This document shows positions 27,356 through 35,748 of a DNA stretch of 64,000 nt, one piece after another. Within the stretch, counting starts at the first letter, position 1; every line of letters starts with the position of its first letter. Position numbers and translations under genes: made by a program. Origin of the DNA: Acetivibrio clariflavus DSM 19732 (GTDB lineage: Bacteria; Bacillota; Clostridia; Acetivibrionales; Acetivibrionaceae); assembly GCF_000237085.1 (NCBI RefSeq), contig NC_016627.1, forward strand, positions 3,286,118 to 3,350,117. Reading direction: 5' to 3'. Under the pieces are notes generated by a model. It saw only the letters and a program-made list of their open reading frames with translations, was not told the origin of the DNA and ran no database searches.

Positions 27356-28954
27356 TTAATAGGGTTCCTTGCCCCAGACCAATTTATCCGATATATATCC
27401 TGTCACTTTTTGAGTCACTTTAAAATCATAAGCGTCTGGAATAAAGGAATAGTCATCGCTTTGGTCCATCCTATCCCATTTGGCATTGTTAAAAGCAGTC
27501 ATAACATATGCATATTCGTCTTTCTTCAATACACCTCTGGTAAACGTTATTTCCATATACATATCCGAACCCGATACTTTATGGAAACTAATCTTCACCT
27601 CACTGTTGCTAAACTGTGTGCATCTGCTTTCATCTCTGGTACTCCGTATGCTGTAATGGTAAACTGCAGGTTCTAAATCCGCCCTTCCTTCTCTGGTGAA
27701 ATAATATCTCACCTTTACATTTCTAAGGTCAATATCTTTTCCCGAAGTATTTATAATCTGAAAATCAGTGCTTATTATCTCAACCTTTGTATTCTTATGC
27801 TTGCTCAGCATTTTTATCTTCAGACTTCCTTCATCAACCGCCTCAACGCTTTTCGATTTTTCAGTCGGTTTAACCGTATTGTCCGGTTTAACTTTAGGTG
27901 TCGCAACAACCTTTTGGTCATTTGCGGGCAACTCATCCGGTTTTTCTACCGGATTTTGCGTCGGTTCGGTCTTTGGTTCCGTTGCTGGATTTATCGCCGG
28001 TATGATGTCGGGTTCCCGTGTGGGTTCCGGTATAGTCTGGGCTGCAGACGAAGTCACAGGCTTTTTCTGTTCCACGTTTTGATTGCTGTCTTTTCCCTTG
28101 TCTTCAGCTTTGCCTTCATTACTATCCACTTTTTTATCTTCAACTTTATCTTCATTTTTTAAATCAGCTGATGCCTCTTTGGCCATTACATCCTCTTTGT
28201 CATCTTTAGCATCTAATGCAGCCAACAGCTCAGATACCTTCTCTTCGTTCAAGTCTCCGGCAGATAAATTCATGCCCTTTTCCTTTGCTTTTTCCATAAG
28301 ATAGTACTTACCCATGGAAATGTTATACTTCAATGCTTCTTTTCTGTCTTCAGGCGAAACTTTTATTACCATGCTTGTTATATTTTCTTTATTTTCAATG
28401 CTTAATTTTTTGTCAATGTTAAGGAGAAATTTATCCAGCTCCTCATTCTCTTCAGAATCTTTAGTAACACTGCCATCTACGGAAGCCGAAACCAGAACCA
28501 CATTATTTTTCTTTGGAACTATATAACCATACTTTTCGCATTTATCCAGAAAGTCGTTTATAACACTGTAGGCATCCTTTCCTTTCGCATCAAGTTCTTT
28601 TGCAATTTTCTTTGCATCGTTGTTCAGTGCTTTAGCCTTTAACACTTCAAAATCCCTGTCAACTACAAATTCGATACTTGGATTTATATCAACATCAATG
28701 TATCCGTATATTTCACCATAAAACAAAACTTTAAAATGTAAAAAAGTCAGAAGAAATACCGCTGCAATACTTGCTGCAATTGAAGCATATCTATTCATCG
28801 GTCTTACGTTTTTTCTGACATCCTTAATATTAAATTTAACCTGCTGACCTAAGTACATATCTCTTCTTCTCTTTATTACCAAAAACTCACAATCCGGTGT
28901 CAGCACAACCGCCTTGTTTTTGTGAATTTCATAGACTATCCCCAATTTCATCAT
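27356..28954 (-). CDS. rsgI: RsgI-type anti-sigma factor with extracellular CBM3
   Basis: 532-residue transmembrane anti-sigma factor. The cytoplasmic RsgI N-domain (residues 1-52: GIVYEIHKNKAVVLTPDCEF) should bind SigI. One membrane helix follows at about 56-77. The extracellular part starts with the conserved YGYIDVDINPSIEFVVD region (about 82-130), then a long charged and Pro/Thr/Glu-rich linker (about 240-375), then a C-terminal CBM3 of about 150 residues with FQIINTSGKDIDLRNVKVRY and the closing VTGYISDKLVWGKEP. In the A. thermocellus group such sensors bind plant polysaccharide outside the cell and release SigI to induce cellulosome genes. It overlaps sigI by 26 bases. Confidence 0.93.
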   Translation of the reverse strand: MMKLGIVYEIHKNKAVVLTPDCEFLVIKRRRDMYLGQQVKFNIKDVRKNVRPMNRYASIAASIAAVFLLTFLHFKVLFYGEIYGYIDVDINPSIEFVVDRDFEVLKAKALNNDAKKIAKELDAKGKDAYSVINDFLDKCEKYGYIVPKKNNVVLVSASVDGSVTKDSEENEELDKFLLNIDKKLSIENKENITSMVIKVSPEDRKEALKYNISMGKYYLMEKAKEKGMNLSAGDLNEEKVSELLAALDAKDDKEDVMAKEASADLKNEDKVEDKKVDSNEGKAEDKGKDSNQNVEQKKPVTSSAAQTIPEPTREPDIIPAINPATEPKTEPTQNPVEKPDELPANDQKVVATPKVKPDNTVKPTEKSKSVEAVDEGSLKIKMLSKHKNTKVEIISTDFQIINTSGKDIDLRNVKVRYYFTREGRADLEPAVYHYSIRSTRDESRCTQFSNSEVKISFHKVSGSDMYMEITFTRGVLKKDEYAYVMTAFNNAKWDRMDQSDDYSFIPDAYDFKVTQKVTGYISDKLVWGKEPY

Positions 28955-29711
28955 GCCGTCTACCCCCTTCTTCGGTATACTGCAAGTATTTCTGCGAGAT
29001 TTGCAGCCCTCCCCTTATTATCAAACACATTGCAATAATATATTTTCTATTGTTTCCTATTGTCTTATTATGTACTTTAATCTGTTTCTTAAGCTCATTT
29101 CTGGGAATGTTTTTGTTTCTCTCTAGTTTTTCATATAATTCATCATTTTCTGCCAGAACTCTCGCTATCTTTATACACATCCTTCTGGAATCTTTATGCT
29201 TAGGAATACTCCTTGTAAGATCCATCAGGCTGATATTAAACTCTTTAAGCTTATTGCTAAAATCAATAATTGCCTCCCTGGATTCAATATCCTCTATGTT
29301 AAAATATGATGAGTTCACATAGGGCTCTTCATTAAAATCGTATTCTTCCTCAAAATATGAAAAAGGATATTCCTTTTGTCTGCTGCTTTTTCTTGAATAG
29401 TCAATGAGTCTCCGCTTTATAACCTGTTCGGAAAACAAAAAGAAGTTATAGTTTTTGCAAAAATCATAGCTGTCAATGGACTCATTGAAAGCAGACAAAG
29501 CAATGCTATATTCATCACTATTTTTTACGTCAATAAACTTCCCCACTGTTTTGGAAGTTACTTTCAATATAAACGGTATATAGCTTGAAATAAATTCGTT
29601 TCTTAAGACCTCGTCCCCACATTTTATTTTTTTCAAGGTGTTATAAAATGTATCATCAGTCCGATCGTTACTGTTTTTCCCCTCAGGTCTAAAGATATTC
29701 CGGACATTCAA
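28929..29711 (-). CDS. sigI: SigI-type alternative sigma factor
   Basis: About 260 residues, sigma-70 family SigI class. The sigma-2-like region includes DEVLRNEFISSYIPFILKVT, DEYSIALSAFNESIDSYDF and FFLFSEQVIKRRLIDYSRK; the C-terminal region, typical of SigI rather than a standard sigma-4, includes KHKDSRRMCIKIARVLAEND and the helix-turn-helix-like RNELKKQIKVHNKTIGNNRK. Start: a GTG at 29756 has no ribosome site, while TTG at 29711 is preceded by AAGGGAG ten bases upstream, so TTG is preferred with moderate certainty. It partners with the anti-sigma factor encoded just downstream. A TATAAT lies about 70 bases upstream. Confidence 0.9.
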   Translation of the reverse strand: MNVRNIFRPEGKNSNDRTDDTFYNTLKKIKCGDEVLRNEFISSYIPFILKVTSKTVGKFIDVKNSDEYSIALSAFNESIDSYDFCKNYNFFLFSEQVIKRRLIDYSRKSSRQKEYPFSYFEEEYDFNEEPYVNSSYFNIEDIESREAIIDFSNKLKEFNISLMDLTRSIPKHKDSRRMCIKIARVLAENDELYEKLERNKNIPRNELKKQIKVHNKTIGNNRKYIIAMCLIIRGGLQISQKYLQYTEEGGRRHDEIGDSL

Positions 29712-29806
29712 CCAAATCAAGCTCCCTTCATGGATACTAATTCGACAACAAATCACATTTTAGTGCACATCTTTTTATATTATAAACTTATATAATAATT
29801 TATGGA

Positions 29807-29839
29807 ATAAATAAAAAAGACCCTAAACAAGCAGAGTCT
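29807..29839 (-). terminator. Intrinsic terminator of the ATPase-TPR-AraC regulator gene
   Basis: AGACTCT and AGGGTCT (leftward strand) form a 7-bp stem with one mismatch and an eight-base loop, followed directly by TTTTTTATTTATT. It separates the regulator gene from sigI. Confidence 0.8.
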
Positions 29840-29905
29840 ATTTAATTTAGTTGTTCAAAAGTTGTCCATTTTTATCGACCCACTGTAAAATATATAAAAT
29901 TATCT

Positions 29906-32266
29906 TTAATTTTTATTTTTTACACCGAACTGTCCCGGCGGAACACCTTCATATTTCTTAAATATACGTATAAAAGTATTGATACTGTTACATCCCACCA
30001 GCTTTGCAACAGTTCCCATTTTCATTTTGCCTTTTAGCAAATACTCTTTTGCTTTTTTAACTCTGTAAAAATTCAAATAGTCTTTAAAATTTTCCCCGGT
30101 GTAATGCTTAAACATTGTGCTCAAATAGCAGGGAGACATATTGAAATAATCGGCCATATCGGTAAGGGATATATCCTTGCTGTAATTTTCCTTTATATAG
30201 TTTATCATTTTTTCTGCCATTTCATTATCTATCTCGTCATTGCTTTCTCCTATTGCAAAATTAATTGCCTCATCAAAATTCATTAAATTTCCTTCAACCC
30301 ACGCAGATTCAAAAGTTTCCCTGTTCATCTTTTCCTGAATTCTTTTGTGCCGTATGTAAATTTGCGAGAAGTCATTCTTAGCTGTAAATTTCCCCGAAAG
30401 CTCGGACAGCTTGTCGGCAGCACCCATTAGCTTGGCTGCTCTTGCCATTTCCTCTTCATAATATGAAATTTCCGCAAGGGCTTCAAAAACAGTCATGGCA
30501 TATAGCCAGTTGGTTTGAGAATTGTCCCTGAATATTTTCAAACCTTTTATATACATCTCCTTTGCAGTATCATAATTGCTTCTCTCAAGTTCCATCTCAG
30601 CAATACTAAGATACAGCCACATGATCTCCGTTTTGTCGCCGCATTTCTCAAACACATTAAGACTCTCATTAAACAGCTTGTTTGCTCTTTCATAATCCCT
30701 TTCATACCGGAAAAGCTGTGCAAGGTCTTTCAGTACCCGTGCAAGCAACGGTTTACAGTTCAACTCATGAAGCAGCTTCAAATTTCTTTCATAAAGATTT
30801 CTTGCATAAGAATAATCTTTTTGCCGGATGGATATCTCGGCTATATTTATCAAGGCAATGGAGAGGTTGTCTTCATCTTCTGTATAATTGGATTTTTTGA
30901 GGTAATCGTAAAACAATTTCAGAGCCTGTGCCAACTCGCCTTTGCCTTTCGCTATCATTCCCAATCTTATAAGGGATCCGGAAATACCGGACTCGTCCTT
31001 TAACTTTCTGCATATCTCAAGACTCTCCACCAAAAGCATTTCTGCTTTGTCGTATTCTCCCTGGTAGTAATATACCATCCCCAAATACTGGAGTATACGG
31101 GTTAAACCGGCTTTATCATTCAAAAGCCTGTAAATGTCGAGACTCTCCTGAAGCAGTACCGATACTTTCCTCAAGTCCCCCTGAGTACTGATAGCCAAAG
31201 CTTTCAGGTAGAATACCTCAGCTTCCCCTTCCTTGTCTATAGTTTTTCTAAAGAGTTCCAAGCCTTCATCCAATACAGCAATAACCTTCTCATAATCACC
31301 CTCAATATCTGTCAGTCTTCCAAACCATATATGCAATTTTACATTTTCCAATTTCGGGACCGCTTCCTGTCTCTTAATTATCTCCTTCAATCTCGTCAGA
31401 CTTTCATTCCAGGATTTCCATGTATTCCAAATTTGCCCCATGCCGCACGCCATTTTCAATTCACTTTCAAAACTTCCCGTCATGGAAACATCGGTCTTAT
31501 CTTTTAACAGCTCATAATGCTCTTCTTTAACATCACTTGAAAACAAGTCATCAAAATTTCCCGCAACTGTCCAATTATTGTCGGGGCCATATATCAAAAA
31601 GCCGTTTTTTATAAGGCAGCTTACATTTTCCTGCAAAAGCTTGGGCAAACCCTTTGTCTCTTTATATAGCCATTTTAAAAATGCTGCCGGTGCCTCATCC
31701 CAGTTTAATACATTTTTAATCCACATCTGGATGCCTTTAGGTGACAATGGATTAATACATACCGTTTCACACAGCTCAATATCAAGATAGTCCAGACTGA
31801 ACACTTTCTCAGGCTCAATTGAATAAACCAGACCTAAATTAACAGGAACATTGCATTTTAAAAAATTGCGCACAAAATTTAACTCTTCCTCACTCAAGCA
31901 AAGGACATTATCTATAATCAAAATAATCCCACTGTTATTGAAATTGTCATTTTGGGCAATATTCTTTTCAAAATCCCATATATCCACTTTTTCAGATGTA
32001 GCTGCTATTTGAAACTTTGATTCTTCCTCAGCATTGAGAAATCCCACTTCAAAACCGCATTCACCGGCTTTTTTGGCTATCTCGCTTAAAAAATGTGTCC
32101 TGCCGGCACCACAAATTCCGGACACCCTAAGTATTCCGCGTCCTTTTTTCAAAAGCTTTTCAAAAAAGCTTTGAACTTTCAAAAAAGCTTCATCTCTTTC
32201 AATTAAACAGGAAATATCAAGTTCCACAGGTTTGCTCCCAATTAACTTCATACAGGATTTATTCAT
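29906..32266 (-). CDS. ATPase-TPR regulator with AraC-type DNA-binding domain
   Basis: 786 residues in three parts. The N-terminal ATPase-like region (about 1-300) has a P-loop-like VSGICGAGRTHFLSE at 48-62 and a Walker B-like GIILIIDNV near 135. The middle (about 310-640) is a series of TPR repeats such as ARILQYLGMVYYYQGEYDKA-type units. The C-terminus (about 675-786) is an AraC/XylS domain with two helix-turn-helices (ISLTDMADYFNMSPCYLS and MGTVAKLVGCNSINTFIRIF). The layout copies MalT/LuxR-LAL regulators but swaps the LuxR domain for an AraC domain. Arg56 stands where the P-loop lysine belongs, so ATP hydrolysis is doubtful. AAGGAG ten bases upstream. Location beside sigI-rsgI hints at sugar sensing, but this is inference. 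Confidence 0.88.
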   Translation of the reverse strand: MNKSCMKLIGSKPVELDISCLIERDEAFLKVQSFFEKLLKKGRGILRVSGICGAGRTHFLSEIAKKAGECGFEVGFLNAEEESKFQIAATSEKVDIWDFEKNIAQNDNFNNSGIILIIDNVLCLSEEELNFVRNFLKCNVPVNLGLVYSIEPEKVFSLDYLDIELCETVCINPLSPKGIQMWIKNVLNWDEAPAAFLKWLYKETKGLPKLLQENVSCLIKNGFLIYGPDNNWTVAGNFDDLFSSDVKEEHYELLKDKTDVSMTGSFESELKMACGMGQIWNTWKSWNESLTRLKEIIKRQEAVPKLENVKLHIWFGRLTDIEGDYEKVIAVLDEGLELFRKTIDKEGEAEVFYLKALAISTQGDLRKVSVLLQESLDIYRLLNDKAGLTRILQYLGMVYYYQGEYDKAEMLLVESLEICRKLKDESGISGSLIRLGMIAKGKGELAQALKLFYDYLKKSNYTEDEDNLSIALINIAEISIRQKDYSYARNLYERNLKLLHELNCKPLLARVLKDLAQLFRYERDYERANKLFNESLNVFEKCGDKTEIMWLYLSIAEMELERSNYDTAKEMYIKGLKIFRDNSQTNWLYAMTVFEALAEISYYEEEMARAAKLMGAADKLSELSGKFTAKNDFSQIYIRHKRIQEKMNRETFESAWVEGNLMNFDEAINFAIGESNDEIDNEMAEKMINYIKENYSKDISLTDMADYFNMSPCYLSTMFKHYTGENFKDYLNFYRVKKAKEYLLKGKMKMGTVAKLVGCNSINTFIRIFKKYEGVPPGQFGVKNKN

Positions 32267-32400
32267 TAGTGGACTACTCCTTTTGATTTACACAAATTAT
32301 CCTCTGTTCTCTTATTGTACCATAGTTTTTACTAAATTTCCACCTTCAATTGGCAAAATTCGACATTTTCCTCCTCGCAGATCAATAGCAAAAATCAAAT

Positions 32401-32438
32401 AAAGTGTCCAGCCTGGTAAGTCCCAAACCGGACACTTT
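32401..32438 (-). terminator. Terminator downstream of the repeat-rich protein gene
   Basis: AAAGTGTCC and GGACACTTT pair perfectly across a 20-base loop. On the leftward strand ATTTGATTTTT follows. It lies about 90 bases below the stop of the Met/Pro-rich gene. Confidence 0.65.
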
Positions 32439-32526
32439 GAAAACTGATGTACATTCTGTATGTTCTAATAGGCTCCAAAATTCTCAATTTAAATAATACT
32501 TAGCAGCCTATATTGCAAACTATATT

Positions 32527-33201
32527 TTAGTAGCCGTAGAAACCGCCATAGCCGGGAAAACCGTATCCCGGATATCCGTAAAATTGCCTTCTTCTGAGCA
32601 ATTCCCTAATCAAAAGTATTCCTGCAAGATCTCTGAGAATTATTCTTCCTCCAAATCCCAACTGTCTTTTATCATCCTTATTTTCCTCTGCAATTACCTT
32701 TTCAACTTTCCCTTCAACATCCTTGCATATTTTTTCACAGATCTCAGCCAGCTGTTCCTTGGTAGGATTGCTCATAACATCTATCTTGTCACAATAGCTT
32801 TGAACTACAGGATTAACAATCTTATAAGTTTTAGGATACATATTCTCAAGTTGTTCATCAGGCATTGTAACCATCGGATAATACTGAGGCTGTATCGGCA
32901 TGGGGAAGCCCATATTTAACATCGGACAGTTGACTTGAGGAGCTGCTGCCATGGGATTATATTGCTGCGGCATGTTATACTGAGGTATGTTATACTGGGG
33001 CATGGTTGCCATGTTTTCATATGGCATATATTGCTGCGGCATAACCATTGGATTTTCGTAGGGCATCGCCATGGGATTTTCGTAAGGCATGGCCATTGGA
33101 TTTTCATAGGGCATTGCCACGGGGTTTTCATAAGGCATTGCCATATTGTTTTCAAAGGGCATCATGTTGTTGTTCTTTTTATTTGGATTATTGCTGTTCA
33201 T
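32527..33201 (-). CDS. Met/Pro/Tyr-rich repeat protein, spore-coat like
   Basis: 224 residues. Residues about 14-53 are tandem copies of the octapeptide MPYENPMA; residues 54-110 continue as Met, Pro, Gln, Tyr-rich low complexity (PQYNIPQYNMPQQYN). The central part (about 120-185) is non-repetitive and helical, and the end is Gly/Tyr/Phe-rich (FYGYPGYGFPGYGGFYGY). No signal peptide. The composition resembles clostridial spore coat proteins, and the neighbouring gene is a spore lipoprotein; assignment to the coat is inference. AAGGAG lies nine bases upstream. Confidence 0.75.
   Translation of the reverse strand: MNSNNPNKKNNNMMPFENNMAMPYENPVAMPYENPMAMPYENPMAMPYENPMVMPQQYMPYENMATMPQYNIPQYNMPQQYNPMAAAPQVNCPMLNMGFPMPIQPQYYPMVTMPDEQLENMYPKTYKIVNPVVQSYCDKIDVMSNPTKEQLAEICEKICKDVEGKVEKVIAEENKDDKRQLGFGGRIILRDLAGILLIRELLRRRQFYGYPGYGFPGYGGFYGY
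33042..33162 (-). repeat. 24-bp coding tandem repeat (MPYENPMA)
   Basis: About five near-identical 24-base units encode MPFENNMA, MPYENPVA, MPYENPMA (twice) and MPYENPMV. The DNA is nearly identical between units, so copy number may vary between strains by slippage or recombination. Confidence 0.85.
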
Positions 33202-33420
33202 TTCTCCGTCTCCTTTTTAATTTTCTTATTCACTCTTTTTCATAATATGAGCTTTATGTAAATATTGCTACTGTAACAAAAATATATTTTTTTAATATTT
33301 TGAAAATATTAAATATGCAAAAAAAACGATACAAACTTATAAATTTTTCACTTTCCTATATAAATTTAACTCTAATAAAATGAGTCTTATTGAGAAGAAT
33401 AAAGTTGGAGGTGGTTCTTG

Positions 33421-34074
33421 ATGAATAAAAAATTTTTACAAACTGCTGCTATTACTTTGGGTTTGTCAGCTATAAGTCTGCCTCTGACTGCCTGTAATAT
33501 GAACCCAAACAATACCACTCCTCAAAGAACAGGAATTATTGACAGACAAAACAATAATAACATGCCCTATTCAAACACAGGCTATCAAAGAATAAACAAC
33601 ACTGGTCTGAACAGCAGAATAAACAGAATTGCTTCTCCTATACCGGATAGCCGTTTTGGCAATATGAACGGAAATATAGCAAGAACTACTCCACTACCCG
33701 GTACTAACATTAGTACCACACCTGCTGCCAATGCAAACAATTTGACTGATTTGCGCAACAGAGCCGAAAAAATCGAACAACAACTGGAAAGTTTGGCCAA
33801 TGTCAATGACGCAAGCGTTATGGTAGTCGGTGATACCGCTTTGGTTGCCTACGACCCGAAATCAACCGGTGTAGATATCACTAATTTGAGAAATACTATA
33901 ACGCAAAGGGTAAAAAGTATTGATCCCTCCATCACCAATGTTGTCATAACAGAATCTGCCAATGTTAAACAAAGTATACAGCAGATGTTCGGAAATATGA
34001 ACAACAAGTCAATGGATCAAATAACGCAGGAATTTAATAAGATGGTCAGAGAACTTACACCTACAATGTACTAA
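33421..34074 (+). CDS. YhcN/YlaJ-family sporulation lipoprotein
   Basis: 217-residue lipoprotein. The signal peptide ends with a lipobox LTAC (Cys around residue 25), followed by a long Asn/Thr/Ser-rich stretch to about residue 100. The C-terminal domain is that of YhcN/YlaJ spore lipoproteins: RAEKIEQQLESLANVNDASV, VVGDTALVAYDP and ITNVVITESANVKQSIQQMF. These are expressed in sporulating cells and found in spores. GGAGG lies nine bases before the ATG; the TTG one codon upstream is not needed. Divergent from the repeat-protein gene across 219 bases. Confidence 0.9.
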   Translation: MNKKFLQTAAITLGLSAISLPLTACNMNPNNTTPQRTGIIDRQNNNNMPYSNTGYQRINNTGLNSRINRIASPIPDSRFGNMNGNIARTTPLPGTNISTTPAANANNLTDLRNRAEKIEQQLESLANVNDASVMVVGDTALVAYDPKSTGVDITNLRNTITQRVKSIDPSITNVVITESANVKQSIQQMFGNMNNKSMDQITQEFNKMVRELTPTMY

Positions 34075-34098
34075 CAGATTAAAGTAAGAATTTAAATT

Positions 34099-34120
34099 GG
34101 GGACGGCATTGGCCGTCTCC
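34099..34120 (+). terminator. Terminator of the spore lipoprotein gene
   Basis: GGGGACGGC and GCCGTCTCC form a 9-bp stem with one mismatch and a four-base loop, followed by TTGTTTATC. It sits between convergent genes. Confidence 0.72.
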
Positions 34121-34142
34121 TTGTTTATCTTCCCACCGTTGT

Positions 34143-34862
34143 TTATGTTCCAAAAGGATTTCTGGAAACATCTTTATAAAACATCAGCAAGCAACCGGCT
34201 GTTGTTTTCTGGGCAAGGGGCAAAGTAAACTTGCTTATTGTATAATATCTCTTCTCCATATCTTTAATATCCCTCAGCCGTTTGTATATTTTTACGGCAG
34301 TCCTGGCATTGCACCGAATATACTCCTCAATTCCCTCATTGAGATAATATCCACCTCTGTCTGCCACAAATTTCGGTGTATTCATATAAGTACGCTTTAT
34401 ATAGTTTTCGAACTGTCTGTGTCTGTCCAAAAGTCTTATATTGGCATGATGAGGTACTGTCATATCCTGAACAAGGTGAAGCGCAGCACCTAAATAGAAC
34501 ATTGACAGATTTATATCATAAAGATACCAGTATCCCTTGGATTTTTCATAGTATTCCACAGCTAATTTCAAAGCATTGTTATTTCCAAACAGACCCTTGT
34601 TTCTGACAGGACTGTAGAAATGATTTACGCTTTTGAAATCCTGATCTGCCCATACAACTCCCTCATTCAGATCGGCAATATAATCACTGAAAAAATAATA
34701 GGCATCCAAATACTTGTCATTTTTCAGTATTTCCAATGCCTGTTCATTAATGTGTTTGTGTATTTGGCATTCAGTCTTTATTATTTTCCTTTTAAAAGGA
34801 TTTATTACGAATAATGTATATTTAAAAGCCTTGCCATAGGTTTTTTCAAATATTCCTTCCAT
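34143..34862 (-). CDS. Zinc-dependent phospholipase C-like protein without signal peptide
   Basis: 239 residues of the Zn_dep_PLPC family (alpha-toxin/PlcB N-domain). Metal-site elements are visible: IHKHINEQAL near residue 35, a YFFSDYIADLNEGVVWADQD segment, NHFYSPVRN near residue 80, YLGAALHLVQDMTVPHHANI near residue 125-145 (His, Asp and the HH pair), and HRQFENYI. Secreted toxins of this family start with a signal peptide and a mature N-terminal Trp that binds zinc; both are absent here, and no C-terminal C2-like domain is present. A cytosolic or sporulation-linked role is more likely than virulence. Good ribosome site (GGGAG). Confidence 0.82.
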   Translation of the reverse strand: MEGIFEKTYGKAFKYTLFVINPFKRKIIKTECQIHKHINEQALEILKNDKYLDAYYFFSDYIADLNEGVVWADQDFKSVNHFYSPVRNKGLFGNNNALKLAVEYYEKSKGYWYLYDINLSMFYLGAALHLVQDMTVPHHANIRLLDRHRQFENYIKRTYMNTPKFVADRGGYYLNEGIEEYIRCNARTAVKIYKRLRDIKDMEKRYYTISKFTLPLAQKTTAGCLLMFYKDVSRNPFGT

Positions 34863-35032
34863 ATTTCATGCTCCCGGGTTGAATATCTTATATATTTGCA
34901 TAACTTCAAGCAATAGCTCGGACAAACATTTATTATATTTCTTGCTTAAATTAGCTTTATCAATTTTATGATTTTTATTATTTATATTTAAATCCAATAA
35001 CCGGAATTAAAGCAAATATTGGCTTTTATCAC

Positions 35033-35069
35033 AAAAAAAGCAGTCCACATGTAGTGTAACTGCTTTTTT
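35033..35069. terminator. Bidirectional terminator below the Flp pilin gene
   Basis: AAAAAAAGCAGT and ACTGCTTTTTT flank a 14-base loop, giving A- and T-tails on both strands. It ends the pilin transcript and would stop readthrough from either side. Confidence 0.82.
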
Positions 35070-35128
35070 CAGTATCAATCACCAAATAAAACAGATACCG
35101 AATTATCTTCCCATTCCGTCAGCTATTA

Positions 35129-35341
35129 TTATGGAGTTGGCGATACCTGGTCGTATGGGTCCTTACCTGCCTTCTCTTTATTAAATACAATTCCAAGCAA
35201 ATATTGAACAAAATCTGTTATATAGTTTTTAAACAAAATTGCCAAACCTACCAGCACGGCAATAATCAGAACCACTTCAACCGTACTCATGCCGTCTTCC
35301 TCCATTATAAAATTCTTTATCAAGCCAAACATAAAATTCAC
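35129..35341 (-). CDS. Flp-type (type IVb) pilin
   Basis: 70 residues. A short charged leader (NFIMEEDG) precedes a STVEVVLIIAVLVGLAILF helix, so cleavage after Gly17 would give a pilin starting MSTVE with Glu at mature position 5, as in Flp pilins. The tail is short and ends in a Pro/Thr stretch. AGGGAGGTG precedes the ATG. The other Tad genes lie beyond the IS110 element in the same orientation, so the pilin was probably part of that operon. No prepilin peptidase is encoded in the window. Confidence 0.88.
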   Translation of the reverse strand: MNFMFGLIKNFIMEEDGMSTVEVVLIIAVLVGLAILFKNYITDFVQYLLGIVFNKEKAGKDPYDQVSPTP

Positions 35342-35532
35342 CTCCCTTGTACAATTAATATTGTATTAAATCAGTGACCGAAGCCACTGTTCGACCCATT
35401 AAAATTCATTGTTAACATAACACTTCAAACTTCATTCTTTTCTAAACATCAAGCACATCATCCGGCTTCACATCTTAGCCATTTTGCCAGCAACTGTTGG
35501 CCTGAACCTTGACAATCATGTATAATATCTTC

Positions 35533-35715
35533 CGGACTTGGAAGGTGAGTGTTTCACCTCCTGGGACGGACCTTAGCGGGCCGATTACCCGTAAGAAAGA
35601 GTATTTATCCATTCCGGTAAGTCTACATGATTTGGCTGGTTGAGGCCAGCTCTTTGGCTGGTTCCTCGTGTCACATGCAAGGTTGTTTGCTTACATGGGA
35701 AGGAATGGAGGCTTT
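35533..35715 (+). ncRNA. Candidate IS110 bridge RNA
   Basis: The non-coding 5' end folds into discrete domains. A first hairpin pairs GGAAGGTGA (35540-35548) with TCACCTCC (35554-35561). A second stem with an internal loop pairs GGG/CCC (35563-35565, 35588-35590) and CGG/CCG (35567-35569, 35581-35583). A long-range stem pairs TCCATTCC (35608-35615) with GGAATGGA (35702-35709), continued by GTAAG/CTTAC (35617-35621, 35690-35694) and enclosing GGCTGG/GCCAGC elements. TATAAT at 35521-35526 is placed to start it. IS110-group elements encode bridge RNAs in this position, with loops that pair to donor and target DNA. The loop assignment was not attempted. Confidence 0.5.
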
Positions 35716-35748
35716 TAAGTCCATTAATCTTAAAAAGGAGGCATTTTA

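Noticed and set aside
28929-29756. GTG at 29756 as the sigI start
   Set aside because: No ribosome site precedes it, whereas TTG at 29711 has AAGGGAG at fitting distance; uncertainty remains.
33042-33162. CRISPR-like repeat
   Set aside because: It is an in-frame 24-bp coding repeat inside a translated protein with no spacers.
35509-35526. TTGACA plus TATAAT as a promoter in front of the IS110 gene
   Set aside because: The boxes are only six bases apart. The TATAAT may act with another -35, or across the junction of an excised circle, but I could not find a consistent 17-base arrangement.
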